The position numbers were made by a program, and so were the translations under genes. Positions 8,164-16,825 of a stretch of 43,926 nucleotides of DNA are shown piece by piece (the stretch's first letter is position 1; every line of letters starts with the position of its first letter). The DNA comes from Bacillota bacterium. GTDB taxonomy: Bacteria > Bacillota > Clostridia > Acetivibrionales > DSM-1351. Location of the stretch: the NCBI GenBank assembly GCA_023390335.1, contig JAEWCZ010000031.1, forward strand, positions 1 through 43,926, read 5' to 3'. The notes beneath the pieces are model-generated. The model was not told where the DNA came from. It made no database searches and was given only the letters and a program-made list of their open reading frames with translations.

Positions 8164-9192
8164 TCAGTTTTCCAGGGGCAGAAATATTGAAAATGTGCTT
8201 CCTTTACCTGCTTGGGACTTTGCTTTAATGTATCCGTTCTGCATTGATACTATCTCTCTTGTGAGATATAGGCCTATTCCAACACCGTCTATCCCATTAG
8301 AGTTTTTTCCACGGTAAAAGCGCTTGAACACGTCATTTATTTCAGTTTCGTCAAACCCTGCACCATTATCCTCTATATCGATTCTGGCAAATAATTCATA
8401 TTTATGTACTTGTATTATTATCTTCCCGGATTCCTTCGAATACTTTACGGAATTATCCAGAATATTAGTTATAGCCTCCGCCGTCCACCGCAAATCTATT
8501 AACAGTTTGACGTCCTTTTTAAAAGGAATAAATACTATGTCTATATTCTTTTTTAATGCTTTTTGATATATCTGTTTTATGGATGTCAGTAGCACATCAT
8601 TCAAGTTACTTATTTCACGGTTGAGCTGAATGATGCCACTTTCAAGCCGGGTCATTTTTATCATACTTTCCATCAACCAATTCAACTTATCCAATTGATT
8701 GTTTATATTTTTCAGATACTCCATTCTCATTAACGGTTCAATATCTTCGTCCATTATGAAGGATACATATATTTTTAGATTTGCAAGCGGGGTTTTTAAC
8801 TGATGGGATATGTCTGAAATTAGGGATTTTATTCCATTTTTCTCATTCTGCAACTTTTTGTTTTGTAACTTTAGCATTCTTGAAAGTTTAAGCACCTGTG
8901 ATTGCAATTTTGACAGTAAATCATCGTTGAGCACTGAAATAACTTCTGTTTCCCTCATGTCTATAAGTGACGCTACCATTTCGGAAAGACGGAATATTAC
9001 ACTTTGCATGTCTCTGTGAAGCAATAATATAAGTGTTGTGATCATGACAGCTAACAGTACTGTAAATATAATACACAATAAAACCGCCTGGATATTTTTT
9101 GCAACCAGCAGTTGGTATGTACTAAAAGTAATACAAATAAAATAAATCACTGCAATCAAAATAGCTTCTCTTTTTTTTATGCCAGTCTTCAC
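8164..9192 (-). CDS. Sensor histidine kinase with short extracytoplasmic loop
   Basis: 342 residues. Two membrane helices (about 10-28 and 36-58) are joined by only a few residues, so there is no sizeable external sensor domain. This is the architecture of intramembrane-sensing kinases that work with ABC transporters. A coiled coil (about 90-120) leads to the H-box SDISHQLKTPLANLK with the phospho-accepting His. ATP-binding boxes follow: N-box NILDNSVKYSKE, G1 DNGAGFDETE and G2 GVGIGLYLTREIV. The GTG start overlaps the regulator stop by 4 bp (GTGA), with GAGGAG 8 bases upstream, so the two are translationally coupled. It should phosphorylate the adjacent regulator, probably in response to a peptide antibiotic or the transporter state (inference). 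Confidence 0.88.
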   Translation of the reverse strand: MKTGIKKREAILIAVIYFICITFSTYQLLVAKNIQAVLLCIIFTVLLAVMITTLILLLHRDMQSVIFRLSEMVASLIDMRETEVISVLNDDLLSKLQSQVLKLSRMLKLQNKKLQNEKNGIKSLISDISHQLKTPLANLKIYVSFIMDEDIEPLMRMEYLKNINNQLDKLNWLMESMIKMTRLESGIIQLNREISNLNDVLLTSIKQIYQKALKKNIDIVFIPFKKDVKLLIDLRWTAEAITNILDNSVKYSKESGKIIIQVHKYELFARIDIEDNGAGFDETEINDVFKRFYRGKNSNGIDGVGIGLYLTREIVSMQNGYIKAKSQAGKGSTFSIFLPLEN

Positions 9193-9875
9193 CTGCAGGA
9201 CTCCTCTCCCCAGGTATACCCTATACCAAATACAGTTTTTATATATCTTGGATTTTTAGGGTCATCCTCAATTTTTTGACGAAGTCTCCTCATATTTACA
9301 CTTACAGCGTTTGCATCAACAAAAGCTTCATCAGTGTCCCAAAGCCTCTGAAGAATAATGTCCCTAGTCAGTACTTGCCCGCTATTTTGAGTAAGAAGTG
9401 CCAGCAATTTGTACTCTGTTGCAGTCAGTTTAAGTGCTACTTCACCCTTTGAAACCATCATTTTTTCATAGTTTATTGATATTTCACCCGAGCGGAAAAT
9501 ACTTTTGTCTTCAGTTCTTGTCCGTCTGAGTACAGCATGAATACGCCGGGTCATCACTTCCAGAGAAAATGGCTTTGCAATATAGTCATCACATCCGTTT
9601 GCAAAACCATTAACAATATCCTGCTCCGTGTCATTTGCGGTAATGAATATAATGGGGATATCAGATTTTTTGCGGATTTCATTACAGAGTTCAAGACCGC
9701 TTTTGTCAGGAAGACTTATATCCAGTAGTATTAATTCAAAGCTGTTATTCAAAAACAAACTATATGCTTCAAGGTAGGAATAACCTGACTGAACCGTATG
9801 TCCACGCTTTTTAAGTGCAATTGATATCCCATCATTGAGAAGCTTATCATCTTCAGCAATAAGTATTTTGGCCAT
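9189..9875 (-). CDS. OmpR/PhoB-family response regulator
   Basis: 228 residues, the standard length. The receiver domain (1 to about 115) has the acidic pair Asp9/Asp10, phospho-accepting Asp52 in LILLDISLP, the switch Thr in FITAND and the Lys in YIAKPFS. The C-terminal winged helix (about 128-225) has the family segments LTATEYKLLALL, VSVNMRRLRQKIEDD and FGIGYTW. GGAGAGG precedes the ATG. It lies 48 bp downstream of the permease gene and overlaps the kinase gene, so all four genes form one operon. Likely target: direct repeats in the operon's own promoter near 13175-13191 (inference). Confidence 0.92.
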   Translation of the reverse strand: MAKILIAEDDKLLNDGISIALKKRGHTVQSGYSYLEAYSLFLNNSFELILLDISLPDKSGLELCNEIRKKSDIPIIFITANDTEQDIVNGFANGCDDYIAKPFSLEVMTRRIHAVLRRTRTEDKSIFRSGEISINYEKMMVSKGEVALKLTATEYKLLALLTQNSGQVLTRDIILQRLWDTDEAFVDANAVSVNMRRLRQKIEDDPKNPRYIKTVFGIGYTWGEESCR

Positions 9876-9923
9876 ATTACCTCTCCGAAAAAAAATTATT
9901 CCGTTGCATATATTTATTTTATC

Positions 9924-12419
9924 CTAACCTTCAACGCTTCTCAACCTCTCCGTAACTGTAGCTTTTGAAGTTGATACGTATGCTGTCACCGGTACTAAAA
10001 TACAAACAACAAAAACAATAGCTATAGATAAAACCATTGGAATTGTAGGGAAGGTAAAAATCGCGTAATCAGCCTGTTTCTTGAATAAGCTGAATATCCA
10101 TATATTTAGTACAGCTCCCAAAGTAACCACAAGTCCACAGGAAATAATGGCATAAGTGAGTCCTTCCAAGGACAGCATACGTTTCACCTGTTTCGGAGTC
10201 ATACCGACGCTTTCTAAAACGGCAAACTCATGCCGTCTTGTGTTTACTCCAGTGACCATAACATTCACAAAATTTAGAATACCTATAAGTGCCAATATCA
10301 AGGAAATTCCACCGCCCAGAATATACAGCATTGTTTTTGAACTTTTAAATTGCTCCAGGGTCTCCAGCCTTGAATCAATTGATATTTCTATATCATTTGC
10401 CGTCATTTCCTTTAGCTGTTTTAAAATATTTGCCTCTTTGTCCTCTGCGGCATTCATTGTTATAGTACAGAATACAGGATCAGTAAATAACTTTTTCATG
10501 TAGTCATTGCTTATATAAACAAGGGGTGCCGGCCCCATACCTCCGTTAAATGCAGTTCTTTCAGGCAAAAATCCTCCCAGCTTGAAGGAATATTCTTTTT
10601 CATCAGCTGTAAAAAGAATATCGGAACCCACTTTAAAAAGCTTTGGATTATTTGTTGAAAACAAAGCTATTCGGCCTGTTTCAAAAGCTTCCACATCAAT
10701 AGGTGCTTCAAGTGTTTTATTAAGTTTTTCTATATATTCCGTGTCAAGTCCTACCAGATTTGACCAGAAAAAGCTTGGGTAATTCTTCATCCCCTCGCTT
10801 GTGGGCATTTGCATTTTAAACCTTTTGGCAAATTCTTCAAGATGTTTCTTATAAAGGTTTTCATCATATTTGAGAGTAACTATCTTTTGAGATACCTTTC
10901 TTAATTCTGTTATTCCTTCTATGGTTTTAAGTGTTGATAAAAAATTATTATTAAACTTCTGTTTTATTCCTGTACCATTTTGAAAAAATGTATTATTAGT
11001 TAACGTAAAGTCATTTTCCATATAGCTGTTTACGTAATTTTCTGTATCCATACTCAACACAAGTGTATTTACAAGCATAAAGGTCGTTATTCCCATAAAT
11101 AGGGATAAGAACACAACTGCTGCCCTTCGCTTGTTTCGAAATACATTTCTGATAGCCATTTTCTGTAACTTACCGCCAGTTGAGCCTTTTCTAATTTTGC
11201 GGGATACAGGAGTTCCGGTATATCTTACCGCCTCAATCGGTGAAATTGAAGCAGCCATTGCAGCCGGTTTTATACTGCTGATAAGTGTAGTCACAAGTGA
11301 AAAAACCGCTGCTCCAATATATATGACAGGATTGAAGGATATTTTTATACCTGTATCTATTGATGCCCCGCTTAATGCAAATGGAACGGCAACAAAGGAA
11401 ACTGCTGCCCCCATAGCAAGTCCCAGTGGTACTCCCACAGCAGTCAGCCTCATTGCTTGCCCCGTCACTATTCTTCTTATCTGTCTTGGAGTAGTACCCA
11501 CCGTTTTTAATAACCCATAAAAGCGTACGTCCTTTGATACCGATATATATAGAACATTATATATGAGCAGATAGCTGCTGAGCATTATAAACAATATAAG
11601 TCCTGACAGGCCTATTATTGTTGAAAGCCTGTCTCCATTGACTGTTTCATATAGTGGAACCATTTTCCACTTCTGGTTTTGAGATATAACAACTTCCCCT
11701 CTAAGTTTTTCAAATTTATCCCCGATATTCTCATCGTTTTTGAAATGTACAGTTGCTGTGCCTGAATTCTCTGGAGTAATTCTCTTACTATCAACAAAAG
11801 CTTTTGAGACATACATCGCTCCTATATTTCCAGAACGTATATTAGAGTATTCTGTGTAATATGCCGAGAGTTTAAAGTTTTCATTTTCGGCTTCAGACTC
11901 AGGACCTCCAGCCTTTCCATATTTAATTGATATATCCATTCCTATTTTAGGATTGGTTATACCCATTCTTTTAAGAATCCATTCAGGTATCATTATTTCA
12001 TTGTACGCCTGGGGGTATTTTCCCTTAATATTGCTCATGGCAGGTACTCTGAGTTTCTCCCATTCTGTTTTATCAAACCAGAACAATGACAGAGACAAAT
12101 TTCCCATGTCAGGAGTTTTTATTATATCTCCGGCATGTGCCATTAAACCTACATCTTCTATGTAATCTAACGATTTTAGCTTTTTTACCTGTTCAGCCGT
12201 GGGAAATGTCAATCCCCCATGCTCTATTGTTCCCATAGTTCTTATTTTCTGTAATTGAATGGACTCTGTCCCACTTATTCCTATACTAAAGATAGTTGAA
12301 AGAAGTAAAGCAGTTAATGCTATTGCAGTAATAACAAATATATTTCTAATTTTGTTTGCTTTTATAGTCCGTACAGTCAATTTTTTTATTACAAGCCTAT
12401 TATCGGTAGGAAATATCAT
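9924..12419 (-). CDS. ABC transporter permease with two FtsX domains
   Basis: 831 residues. A membrane helix near 22-42 precedes a large external domain (about 45-265), then a first FtsX core of three helices (about 270-395), a single helix (about 435-455), a second external domain (about 460-700) and a second FtsX core (about 705-825). The helix before the second external domain sits in a NVFRNKRRAAVVFLSLFMG segment typical of this family. Such proteins export or move lipids, lipoproteins or peptide antibiotics, or transmit force, rather than import solutes. The start ATG overlaps the stop of the ATPase gene by 4 bp (ATGA). With the kinase and regulator downstream, a cell-envelope stress or antimicrobial-peptide resistance module is the likeliest role. 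Confidence 0.88.
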   Translation of the reverse strand: MIFPTDNRLVIKKLTVRTIKANKIRNIFVITAIALTALLLSTIFSIGISGTESIQLQKIRTMGTIEHGGLTFPTAEQVKKLKSLDYIEDVGLMAHAGDIIKTPDMGNLSLSLFWFDKTEWEKLRVPAMSNIKGKYPQAYNEIMIPEWILKRMGITNPKIGMDISIKYGKAGGPESEAENENFKLSAYYTEYSNIRSGNIGAMYVSKAFVDSKRITPENSGTATVHFKNDENIGDKFEKLRGEVVISQNQKWKMVPLYETVNGDRLSTIIGLSGLILFIMLSSYLLIYNVLYISVSKDVRFYGLLKTVGTTPRQIRRIVTGQAMRLTAVGVPLGLAMGAAVSFVAVPFALSGASIDTGIKISFNPVIYIGAAVFSLVTTLISSIKPAAMAASISPIEAVRYTGTPVSRKIRKGSTGGKLQKMAIRNVFRNKRRAAVVFLSLFMGITTFMLVNTLVLSMDTENYVNSYMENDFTLTNNTFFQNGTGIKQKFNNNFLSTLKTIEGITELRKVSQKIVTLKYDENLYKKHLEEFAKRFKMQMPTSEGMKNYPSFFWSNLVGLDTEYIEKLNKTLEAPIDVEAFETGRIALFSTNNPKLFKVGSDILFTADEKEYSFKLGGFLPERTAFNGGMGPAPLVYISNDYMKKLFTDPVFCTITMNAAEDKEANILKQLKEMTANDIEISIDSRLETLEQFKSSKTMLYILGGGISLILALIGILNFVNVMVTGVNTRRHEFAVLESVGMTPKQVKRMLSLEGLTYAIISCGLVVTLGAVLNIWIFSLFKKQADYAIFTFPTIPMVLSIAIVFVVCILVPVTAYVSTSKATVTERLRSVEG

Positions 12420-13093
12420 TTACCTTCACCCCCGACTATTTTACCGTCCTCAATATGGATTACCCTGTCTGCCAGCTGGGCAATTTCTTCATTATGTGTA
12501 ATCATAACAATTGTTTGATGAAATCTTTTGCTAGTCATTTTAAGTAAACCTACTACCTCCATCCCCGTTCTGCTGTCAAGGTTGCCTGTTGGCTCATCTG
12601 CAAGAACTATAGCAGGTTTTGTTGCCAGGGCCCTTGCTATGGCTACCCTTTGCTGCTGACCTCCCGAAAGATTGTTTGGAAGGTTTGTAAGCTTGTCGCC
12701 GAGGCCAAGAGTTTTAATTATATCTCCTATAAAGGCTTTATCAACTGTTCCGCCATCAAGTTCAACAGGGAGAGTGATATTTTCATAAACATTTAGTATA
12801 GGGACCAAATTGTAATTTTGAAATATAAAACCAATATTCCTTCTGCGAAAAACGGTTTTCTGCTCATCATTCATATCAAAAATTTTCTTACCTGCCACCG
12901 TTACTTTACCCTCTGTAGCTTTGTCAAGTCCACCGAGCATATGTAAAAGCGTTGATTTGCCGCTTCCGGATGTGCCGACAATCGCTGCAAACTCTCCTTC
13001 CATGATTTCCATATTTATACCGTCAAGAGCCTTTACAAGGTTTTCACCCTTACCATAGTATTTTTTTAATCCCTCTGTTTTCAATATACTCAT
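12416..13093 (-). CDS. ABC transporter ATP-binding protein (MacB/LolD type)
   Basis: 225 residues with all nucleotide-binding motifs: Walker A GTSGSGKSTLLHMLGG, Q-loop FQNYNLVPIL, signature LSGGQQQRVAIARAL, Walker B IVLADEPTGNLD and H-loop MITHNEE. The spacing and the PTGNLDS sequence are those of the LolD/MacB/FtsE subgroup that pairs with FtsX-type permeases. GGAGATG lies 6-8 bases before the ATG. It is the first gene of the ABC/two-component operon. Confidence 0.95.
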   Translation of the reverse strand: MSILKTEGLKKYYGKGENLVKALDGINMEIMEGEFAAIVGTSGSGKSTLLHMLGGLDKATEGKVTVAGKKIFDMNDEQKTVFRRRNIGFIFQNYNLVPILNVYENITLPVELDGGTVDKAFIGDIIKTLGLGDKLTNLPNNLSGGQQQRVAIARALATKPAIVLADEPTGNLDSRTGMEVVGLLKMTSKRFHQTIVMITHNEEIAQLADRVIHIEDGKIVGGEGK

Positions 13094-13109
13094 ATAATCA
13101 TCTCCAAAC

Positions 13110-13160
13110 TAAAAAATTCAAGCTATACACTAATCAATCAGATAGTCTATAGCTTGAATT
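13110..13160 (-). terminator. Terminator of the kor operon, overlapping the ABC operon leader
   Basis: A perfect 13-bp inverted repeat (AATTCAAGCTATA at 13115-13127 and TATAGCTTGAATT at 13148-13160) with a 20-base loop is followed on the minus strand by six T residues. It lies 52 bp downstream of korC. The upstream arm also contains part of the -10 (13158-13163) of the putative ABC-operon promoter. Confidence 0.75.
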
Positions 13161-13191
13161 ATAAAGCACACTTCTTACAATCTTGTGACAA
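13158..13191 (-). promoter_or_regulatory. Putative regulated promoter of the ABC/two-component operon
   Basis: On the minus strand a perfect TATAAT -10 (13158-13163) has no -35 match at 17 bases (ACAAGA). Instead, two near-identical hexamers 11 bp apart, TTGTCA (13186-13191) and TTGTAA (13175-13180), straddle the -35 position. An 11-bp direct repeat at a weak -35 is the usual layout for activation by an OmpR-family regulator, and one is encoded in this operon. Binding is inferred. Confidence 0.5.
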
Positions 13192-13211
13192 AGTTTTATT
13201 TTGTATTAACC

Positions 13212-13745
13212 TTAATAATCATGTCCCATATCAAGAGCTTTCATTTCATCAGGAATCATATGATGCTTCTTTGGAGGAAGAACTTTTTTCAAAGCAGCTT
13301 CAAAGCTTTCCTTTGAAACAATTCCCGTTTTAGCTAAAAGTTTTCCCAGAATAATTATATTGGCATATGTAAGATTACCCATATCAGAGGCCATCTGCGT
13401 TGCAGGAACAGCTGCAAAATCTATGTCTGTTCTCTTAGGTTTAGCTTCTACCAAAGAACTGTCTGATATTATCAATCCACCGCTTACTACCGATTTTTCG
13501 AACTTTTCCAGTGATGGTCCGTTCATTACAACCAGTACATTGGCTGTATCCAATATAGGAGAACCCACAGGTTCGTCTGAAATAACAACACTGCAGTTTG
13601 CAGTACCGCCTCTCATTTCCGGTCCATATGACGGCAACCAGGAAACATTTTTTCCTTCAAGCATTCCGGCATATGCTAATAATCTCCCTGCAGATAGAAT
13701 ACCTTGTCCACCAAAACCTGCAATTATCAATTCAAGCTGCTTCAT
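13212..13745 (-). CDS. korC: 2-oxoacid:ferredoxin oxidoreductase, gamma subunit
   Basis: 177 residues, the usual size of the gamma subunit. The N-terminal GFGGQGILSAGRLLAYAG motif, the PSYGPEMRGGTANCSVVIS segment and SPILDTANVLVVMN are family hallmarks. It forms part of the heteromeric enzyme that oxidatively decarboxylates 2-oxoacids to acyl-CoA with ferredoxin as electron acceptor. GGAGGT lies 7 bases before the ATG, and only 3 bp separate it from korB. It is the last gene of the kor operon, followed by the hairpin at 13115-13160. Confidence 0.93.
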   Translation of the reverse strand: MKQLELIIAGFGGQGILSAGRLLAYAGMLEGKNVSWLPSYGPEMRGGTANCSVVISDEPVGSPILDTANVLVVMNGPSLEKFEKSVVSGGLIISDSSLVEAKPKRTDIDFAAVPATQMASDMGNLTYANIIILGKLLAKTGIVSKESFEAALKKVLPPKKHHMIPDEMKALDMGHDY

Positions 13746-13748
13746 ATT

Positions 13749-14495
13749 CTACACCTCCAAATCCTTTCCTTTGAAATTGCCCAAAGGATAGAAAGGTAGC
13801 ATGTTGCTTTCCAACCACTTTAGTGCATCTACAGGATTCAATCCCCAGTTTGTAGGGCATGTTGACAATACTTCAACTATTGAAAAACCCTTGTTTGCTT
13901 GTTGAACCTGAAAGGCCTTTTTAATAGCTTTCTTTGTGTTTTTAATATTTTTTACATCATGTACTGATGTTCTTTCAACATACACAGCACCTTCCAATTG
14001 TGAAAGAAGCTCGCAAACCTTTATGGGGAATCCGTGAATCTCAGGTTTTCTACCAAATGGTGAAGTAGTTGTAACCTGATTCATAAGTGTTGTTGGAGCC
14101 ATTTGTCCTGAGGTCATACCGTATATTGCATTATTTACAAATACAGTTGTTATTTTTTCTCCTCTTGTAGCAGCATGAATTATTTCAGCTGTTCCAATAG
14201 CAGCAAGGTCTCCATCTCCTTGGTAAGTAAATACGTTGTTATCAGGATGAACTCTTTTTATTCCGGTTGCAACAGCCGGAGCTCTACCGTGAGCAGCCTG
14301 TACCATATCTACATGAAAATACTCATAATTATTGTATGCACATCCTACAGGTGAAACACCTATCGTATTGCCTTCTATTCCTAATTCGTCAATTACTTCA
14401 GCTATTATCCTATGAATAATACCGTGAGTACAACCGGGACAATAGTGAAGAGATAAATCCTTTAAAGCATGTGGTTTTTTAAACACAGTTGCCAT
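13749..14495 (-). CDS. korB: 2-oxoacid:ferredoxin oxidoreductase, beta subunit (thiamine pyrophosphate binding)
   Basis: 248 residues. The start HYCPGCTHGIIHRIIAE supplies a CxxC motif, and YQGDGDLAAIGTAEIIHAA followed by VFVNNAIYGMTSGQMAPTT is the thiamine-pyrophosphate/Mg binding region (GDGD and Asn in VFVNN). Together with the alpha subunit it forms the active site. Similar three-subunit sets are annotated as 2-oxoglutarate (Kor) or branched-chain 2-oxoacid (Vor) oxidoreductases, and the sequence alone does not separate these. It lies 21 bp downstream of korA. Confidence 0.93.
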   Translation of the reverse strand: MATVFKKPHALKDLSLHYCPGCTHGIIHRIIAEVIDELGIEGNTIGVSPVGCAYNNYEYFHVDMVQAAHGRAPAVATGIKRVHPDNNVFTYQGDGDLAAIGTAEIIHAATRGEKITTVFVNNAIYGMTSGQMAPTTLMNQVTTTSPFGRKPEIHGFPIKVCELLSQLEGAVYVERTSVHDVKNIKNTKKAIKKAFQVQQANKGFSIVEVLSTCPTNWGLNPVDALKWLESNMLPFYPLGNFKGKDLEV

Positions 14496-14516
14496 TTTTT
14501 CCCCTCCATCTGAATC

Positions 14517-15575
14517 TTATTTATTTAAGATTTCCTTTATTTTATCAAGAACCTCTTTTTGGCTTGGAACCATACCACCCATACGTCCATAGAAATGAAC
14601 AGGGCGTTTTCCGTTAACTGCAAGACGTACATCTTCAACCATTTGTCCTGCACTAAGTTCAACACTTAAAAATGCCTTTGGTGTTTCCGCATACTTTTCG
14701 AATTCAGCAGTCGGGAATGGCCACAATGAGATAGGTCTTATTAATCCAACCTTTATACCTTCTTTTTCTGCCATTTTAATAACATTTTTTACTATTCTTG
14801 CTACGGTACCGTATGCAGTTACAATTATATCTGCATTTTCACAATTATATGTTTCAACTCTTGTTTCACTCTCTTCAATCCTCTTATATTTAGCTTGAAG
14901 TTTTAGGTTATGGTTTTCAAGAATTTCAGGTTGGATGTATATGGAGGTAACGTCATTGCTTTCTCTCTCCATCTTTGTTCCTGTGCAGGCCCACTTTTTA
15001 TCATCCTGATAAATATCTTCCTTATCCTTGAATTCAACTGCCTCCATCATCTGACCCAGCATACCGTCTCCCAAAATTATGGTAAGTATTCTGTATTTAT
15101 CAGATATGTTGAAAGCTTCTACTGTCAACTCATACAGTTCTTGAACACTTGATGGAGCAAGAACTACATTTTTGTAATCCCCGTGTCCTCCGCCCTTAAC
15201 TGACTGAAAATAATCACACTGTGCTGGAAGTATACCACCAAGACCAGGACCACAACGCACTATATTTACCATTACTGCCGGAAGCTCTGCTCCAGCTATG
15301 TAAGAAATACCCTCCTGCTTCAAGCTTACTCCAGGGCTTGAAGATGATGTCAGTACACGTGCTCCTGCAGCTGCTGCACCATAAACCATATTAATTGCTG
15401 CAACTTCGCTCTCAGCCTGAACAAATGTACCGTTTATTTTTGGCATTGCTTTTGCCATATAATGTGCTACTTCAGTCTGGGGTGTGATAGGATATCCAAA
15501 ATAATGCTTACAGCCGGCTCTTAAGGCAGCTTCTGCTATTACCTCATTACCCTTCATTAATAATTTTTCTGCCAT
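14517..15575 (-). CDS. korA: 2-oxoacid:ferredoxin oxidoreductase, alpha subunit (VorB/KorA type)
   Basis: 352 residues from the chosen start. GNEVIAEAALRAGCKHYFGYPITPQTE is the pyrimidine-binding N terminus of pyruvate:ferredoxin-oxidoreductase-like alpha subunits. A long domain with ESEVAAINMVYGAAAAGAR and TSSSSPGVSL follows, then a C-terminal transketolase-like domain (ADIIVTAYGTVARIVKNVI). In-frame extension to 15608 is possible, but GGAGGTTAAT directly before the ATG at 15575 decides the start. There are 227 bp between the ferredoxin subunit gene and this start. Confidence 0.93.
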   Translation of the reverse strand: MAEKLLMKGNEVIAEAALRAGCKHYFGYPITPQTEVAHYMAKAMPKINGTFVQAESEVAAINMVYGAAAAGARVLTSSSSPGVSLKQEGISYIAGAELPAVMVNIVRCGPGLGGILPAQCDYFQSVKGGGHGDYKNVVLAPSSVQELYELTVEAFNISDKYRILTIILGDGMLGQMMEAVEFKDKEDIYQDDKKWACTGTKMERESNDVTSIYIQPEILENHNLKLQAKYKRIEESETRVETYNCENADIIVTAYGTVARIVKNVIKMAEKEGIKVGLIRPISLWPFPTAEFEKYAETPKAFLSVELSAGQMVEDVRLAVNGKRPVHFYGRMGGMVPSQKEVLDKIKEILNK

Positions 15576-15802
15576 ATTAACCTCCATGAGCCATAATAGC
15601 GGCTCCAATTTTTTTTATTTTTACTTTCTTTATCAGCTGTTTATTTTGCTTAATAAAGAAGGCTAATCAGTCAAAAACCAATTAATGACTTTTTAGCTTA
15701 ACTCCTATTGGCATGAATCTGAAAACTAAATTTCCTGATACACACATTAGAGTTAAATTTATTATGTTATAACTTAATGGATGCAATTTAAATAAATATT
15801 TC

Positions 15803-16009
15803 TTACTTCTCAACCTCTATAACGCAATCAGGACAAATTGTAGCACAGAATGCACACCCTGTACATTTATCTGTTTCTTCGACTCCTGCAGGATGGAAAC
15901 CCTTCTGATTTAATTTATCAGATTTCATTATGACAATTTTTTTAGGACAAACTGTAACACACAGTTTACAGCCTTTACATCTTTCCTCATGGAATATAAC
16001 ATTTGCCAT
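15803..16009 (-). CDS. korD: 2-oxoacid:ferredoxin oxidoreductase, delta subunit (2x[4Fe-4S] ferredoxin)
   Basis: 68 residues with two CxxCxxCxxxCP motifs (CKGCKLCVTVCP and CTGCAFCATICP), each binding a [4Fe-4S] cluster. The clusters should carry electrons from the catalytic subunits to soluble ferredoxin. An in-frame TTG at 16015 exists, but GAGG is 8 bases before the ATG at 16009. It is first in the kor operon, behind a good promoter. The 227-bp gap before korA has no ORF; I see nothing definite in it beyond AT-rich sequence. Confidence 0.93.
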   Translation of the reverse strand: MANVIFHEERCKGCKLCVTVCPKKIVIMKSDKLNQKGFHPAGVEETDKCTGCAFCATICPDCVIEVEK

Positions 16010-16086
16010 TATCAAAACCTCACTTTATTTTATAAACTTTATTACTTTTGATTTTTAGTAATTTAGAGAACTAAAACTATTGTTTT

Positions 16087-16115
16087 ATTATAAAACTCTT
16101 TGTATTTATTTGCAA
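16087..16115 (-). promoter_or_regulatory. Promoter of the kor operon
   Basis: On the minus strand TTGCAA (16110-16115) and TATAAT (16087-16092) are separated by exactly 17 bases. It lies about 80 bp upstream of korD. Confidence 0.7.
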
Positions 16116-16144
16116 GTTGTGCAACTAAAAACTTCAATTTTCGC

Positions 16145-16825
16145 CTAACCTCTATTCCACGGAAGATGTATCTGTTTCCTCATGGATAATATTTCTGTGT
16201 TACCAATATCACTCTTTTTTATTCTATTTATGACCTCTTCCATACCTGCAGTGATAGCAATTGGTATTCCTGTTTTTTCGGAAACCTGAGATATTATCCT
16301 GTATCCATCGAGGATTATTTCAGGGGTAGTTTCCTCTAATAGATTACTATTATTTACCAATTTCGTAACCTTTATGTTTGCCCCTTCCTCAATAATAGCT
16401 ATCATCTCAACTATCTTTTCAGGTGAATCTGTCATAATCCTTTTTGTATTTATTACAAAAAACATTTCGTAGTCATCGCTGACTATTTCTTCCTTGAACC
16501 TTGATACAGCTTTAGCACCCAGGTCGTCCCCTCCTACATCCAAAACCACTTTTATATCCTTATCTTCAAACAATGAGTATATTTCCGGTGGTATAGCAGG
16601 TATATCAACGTTGGTGTTGGCATACATAGGAAGAATTACTTTGATATTTTGTTCTTCCAGTACATCCTTTGCATCTGCTGTTCTGAAGTAGGGGTTTATT
16701 ATGTCAAAATCTACTATAGCTGTTCTATACCCGGCTTCTGCCATTTTCATGGCATAATTGACTGCAACCTCTGTTTTTCCGCTTCCGAAGTGACCGGTAA
16801 ATATGTTGATACGTTTATCAAACAT
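16145..16825 (-). CDS. P-loop ATPase of the MinD/CobQ (SIMIBI) type
   Basis: About 226 residues. INIFTGHFGSGKTEVAVNYA is a Walker A motif near the N terminus. AIVDFDIINPYFRTADAK resembles the switch I/deviant region of ParA/MinD-like ATPases, and VVLDVGGDDLGAKAV the Walker B region. Substrate and partner are unknown. A longer TTG start at 16843 would overlap its own Shine-Dalgarno; GGAGGAG about 9 bases before the ATG at 16825 is decisive. The start overlaps the end of tcdA by 8 bp, so the two are coupled. The kor operon has its own promoter downstream, but read-through is possible; a role linked to kor is speculative. Confidence 0.7.
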   Translation of the reverse strand: MFDKRINIFTGHFGSGKTEVAVNYAMKMAEAGYRTAIVDFDIINPYFRTADAKDVLEEQNIKVILPMYANTNVDIPAIPPEIYSLFEDKDIKVVLDVGGDDLGAKAVSRFKEEIVSDDYEMFFVINTKRIMTDSPEKIVEMIAIIEEGANIKVTKLVNNSNLLEETTPEIILDGYRIISQVSEKTGIPIAITAGMEEVINRIKKSDIGNTEILSMRKQIHLPWNRG

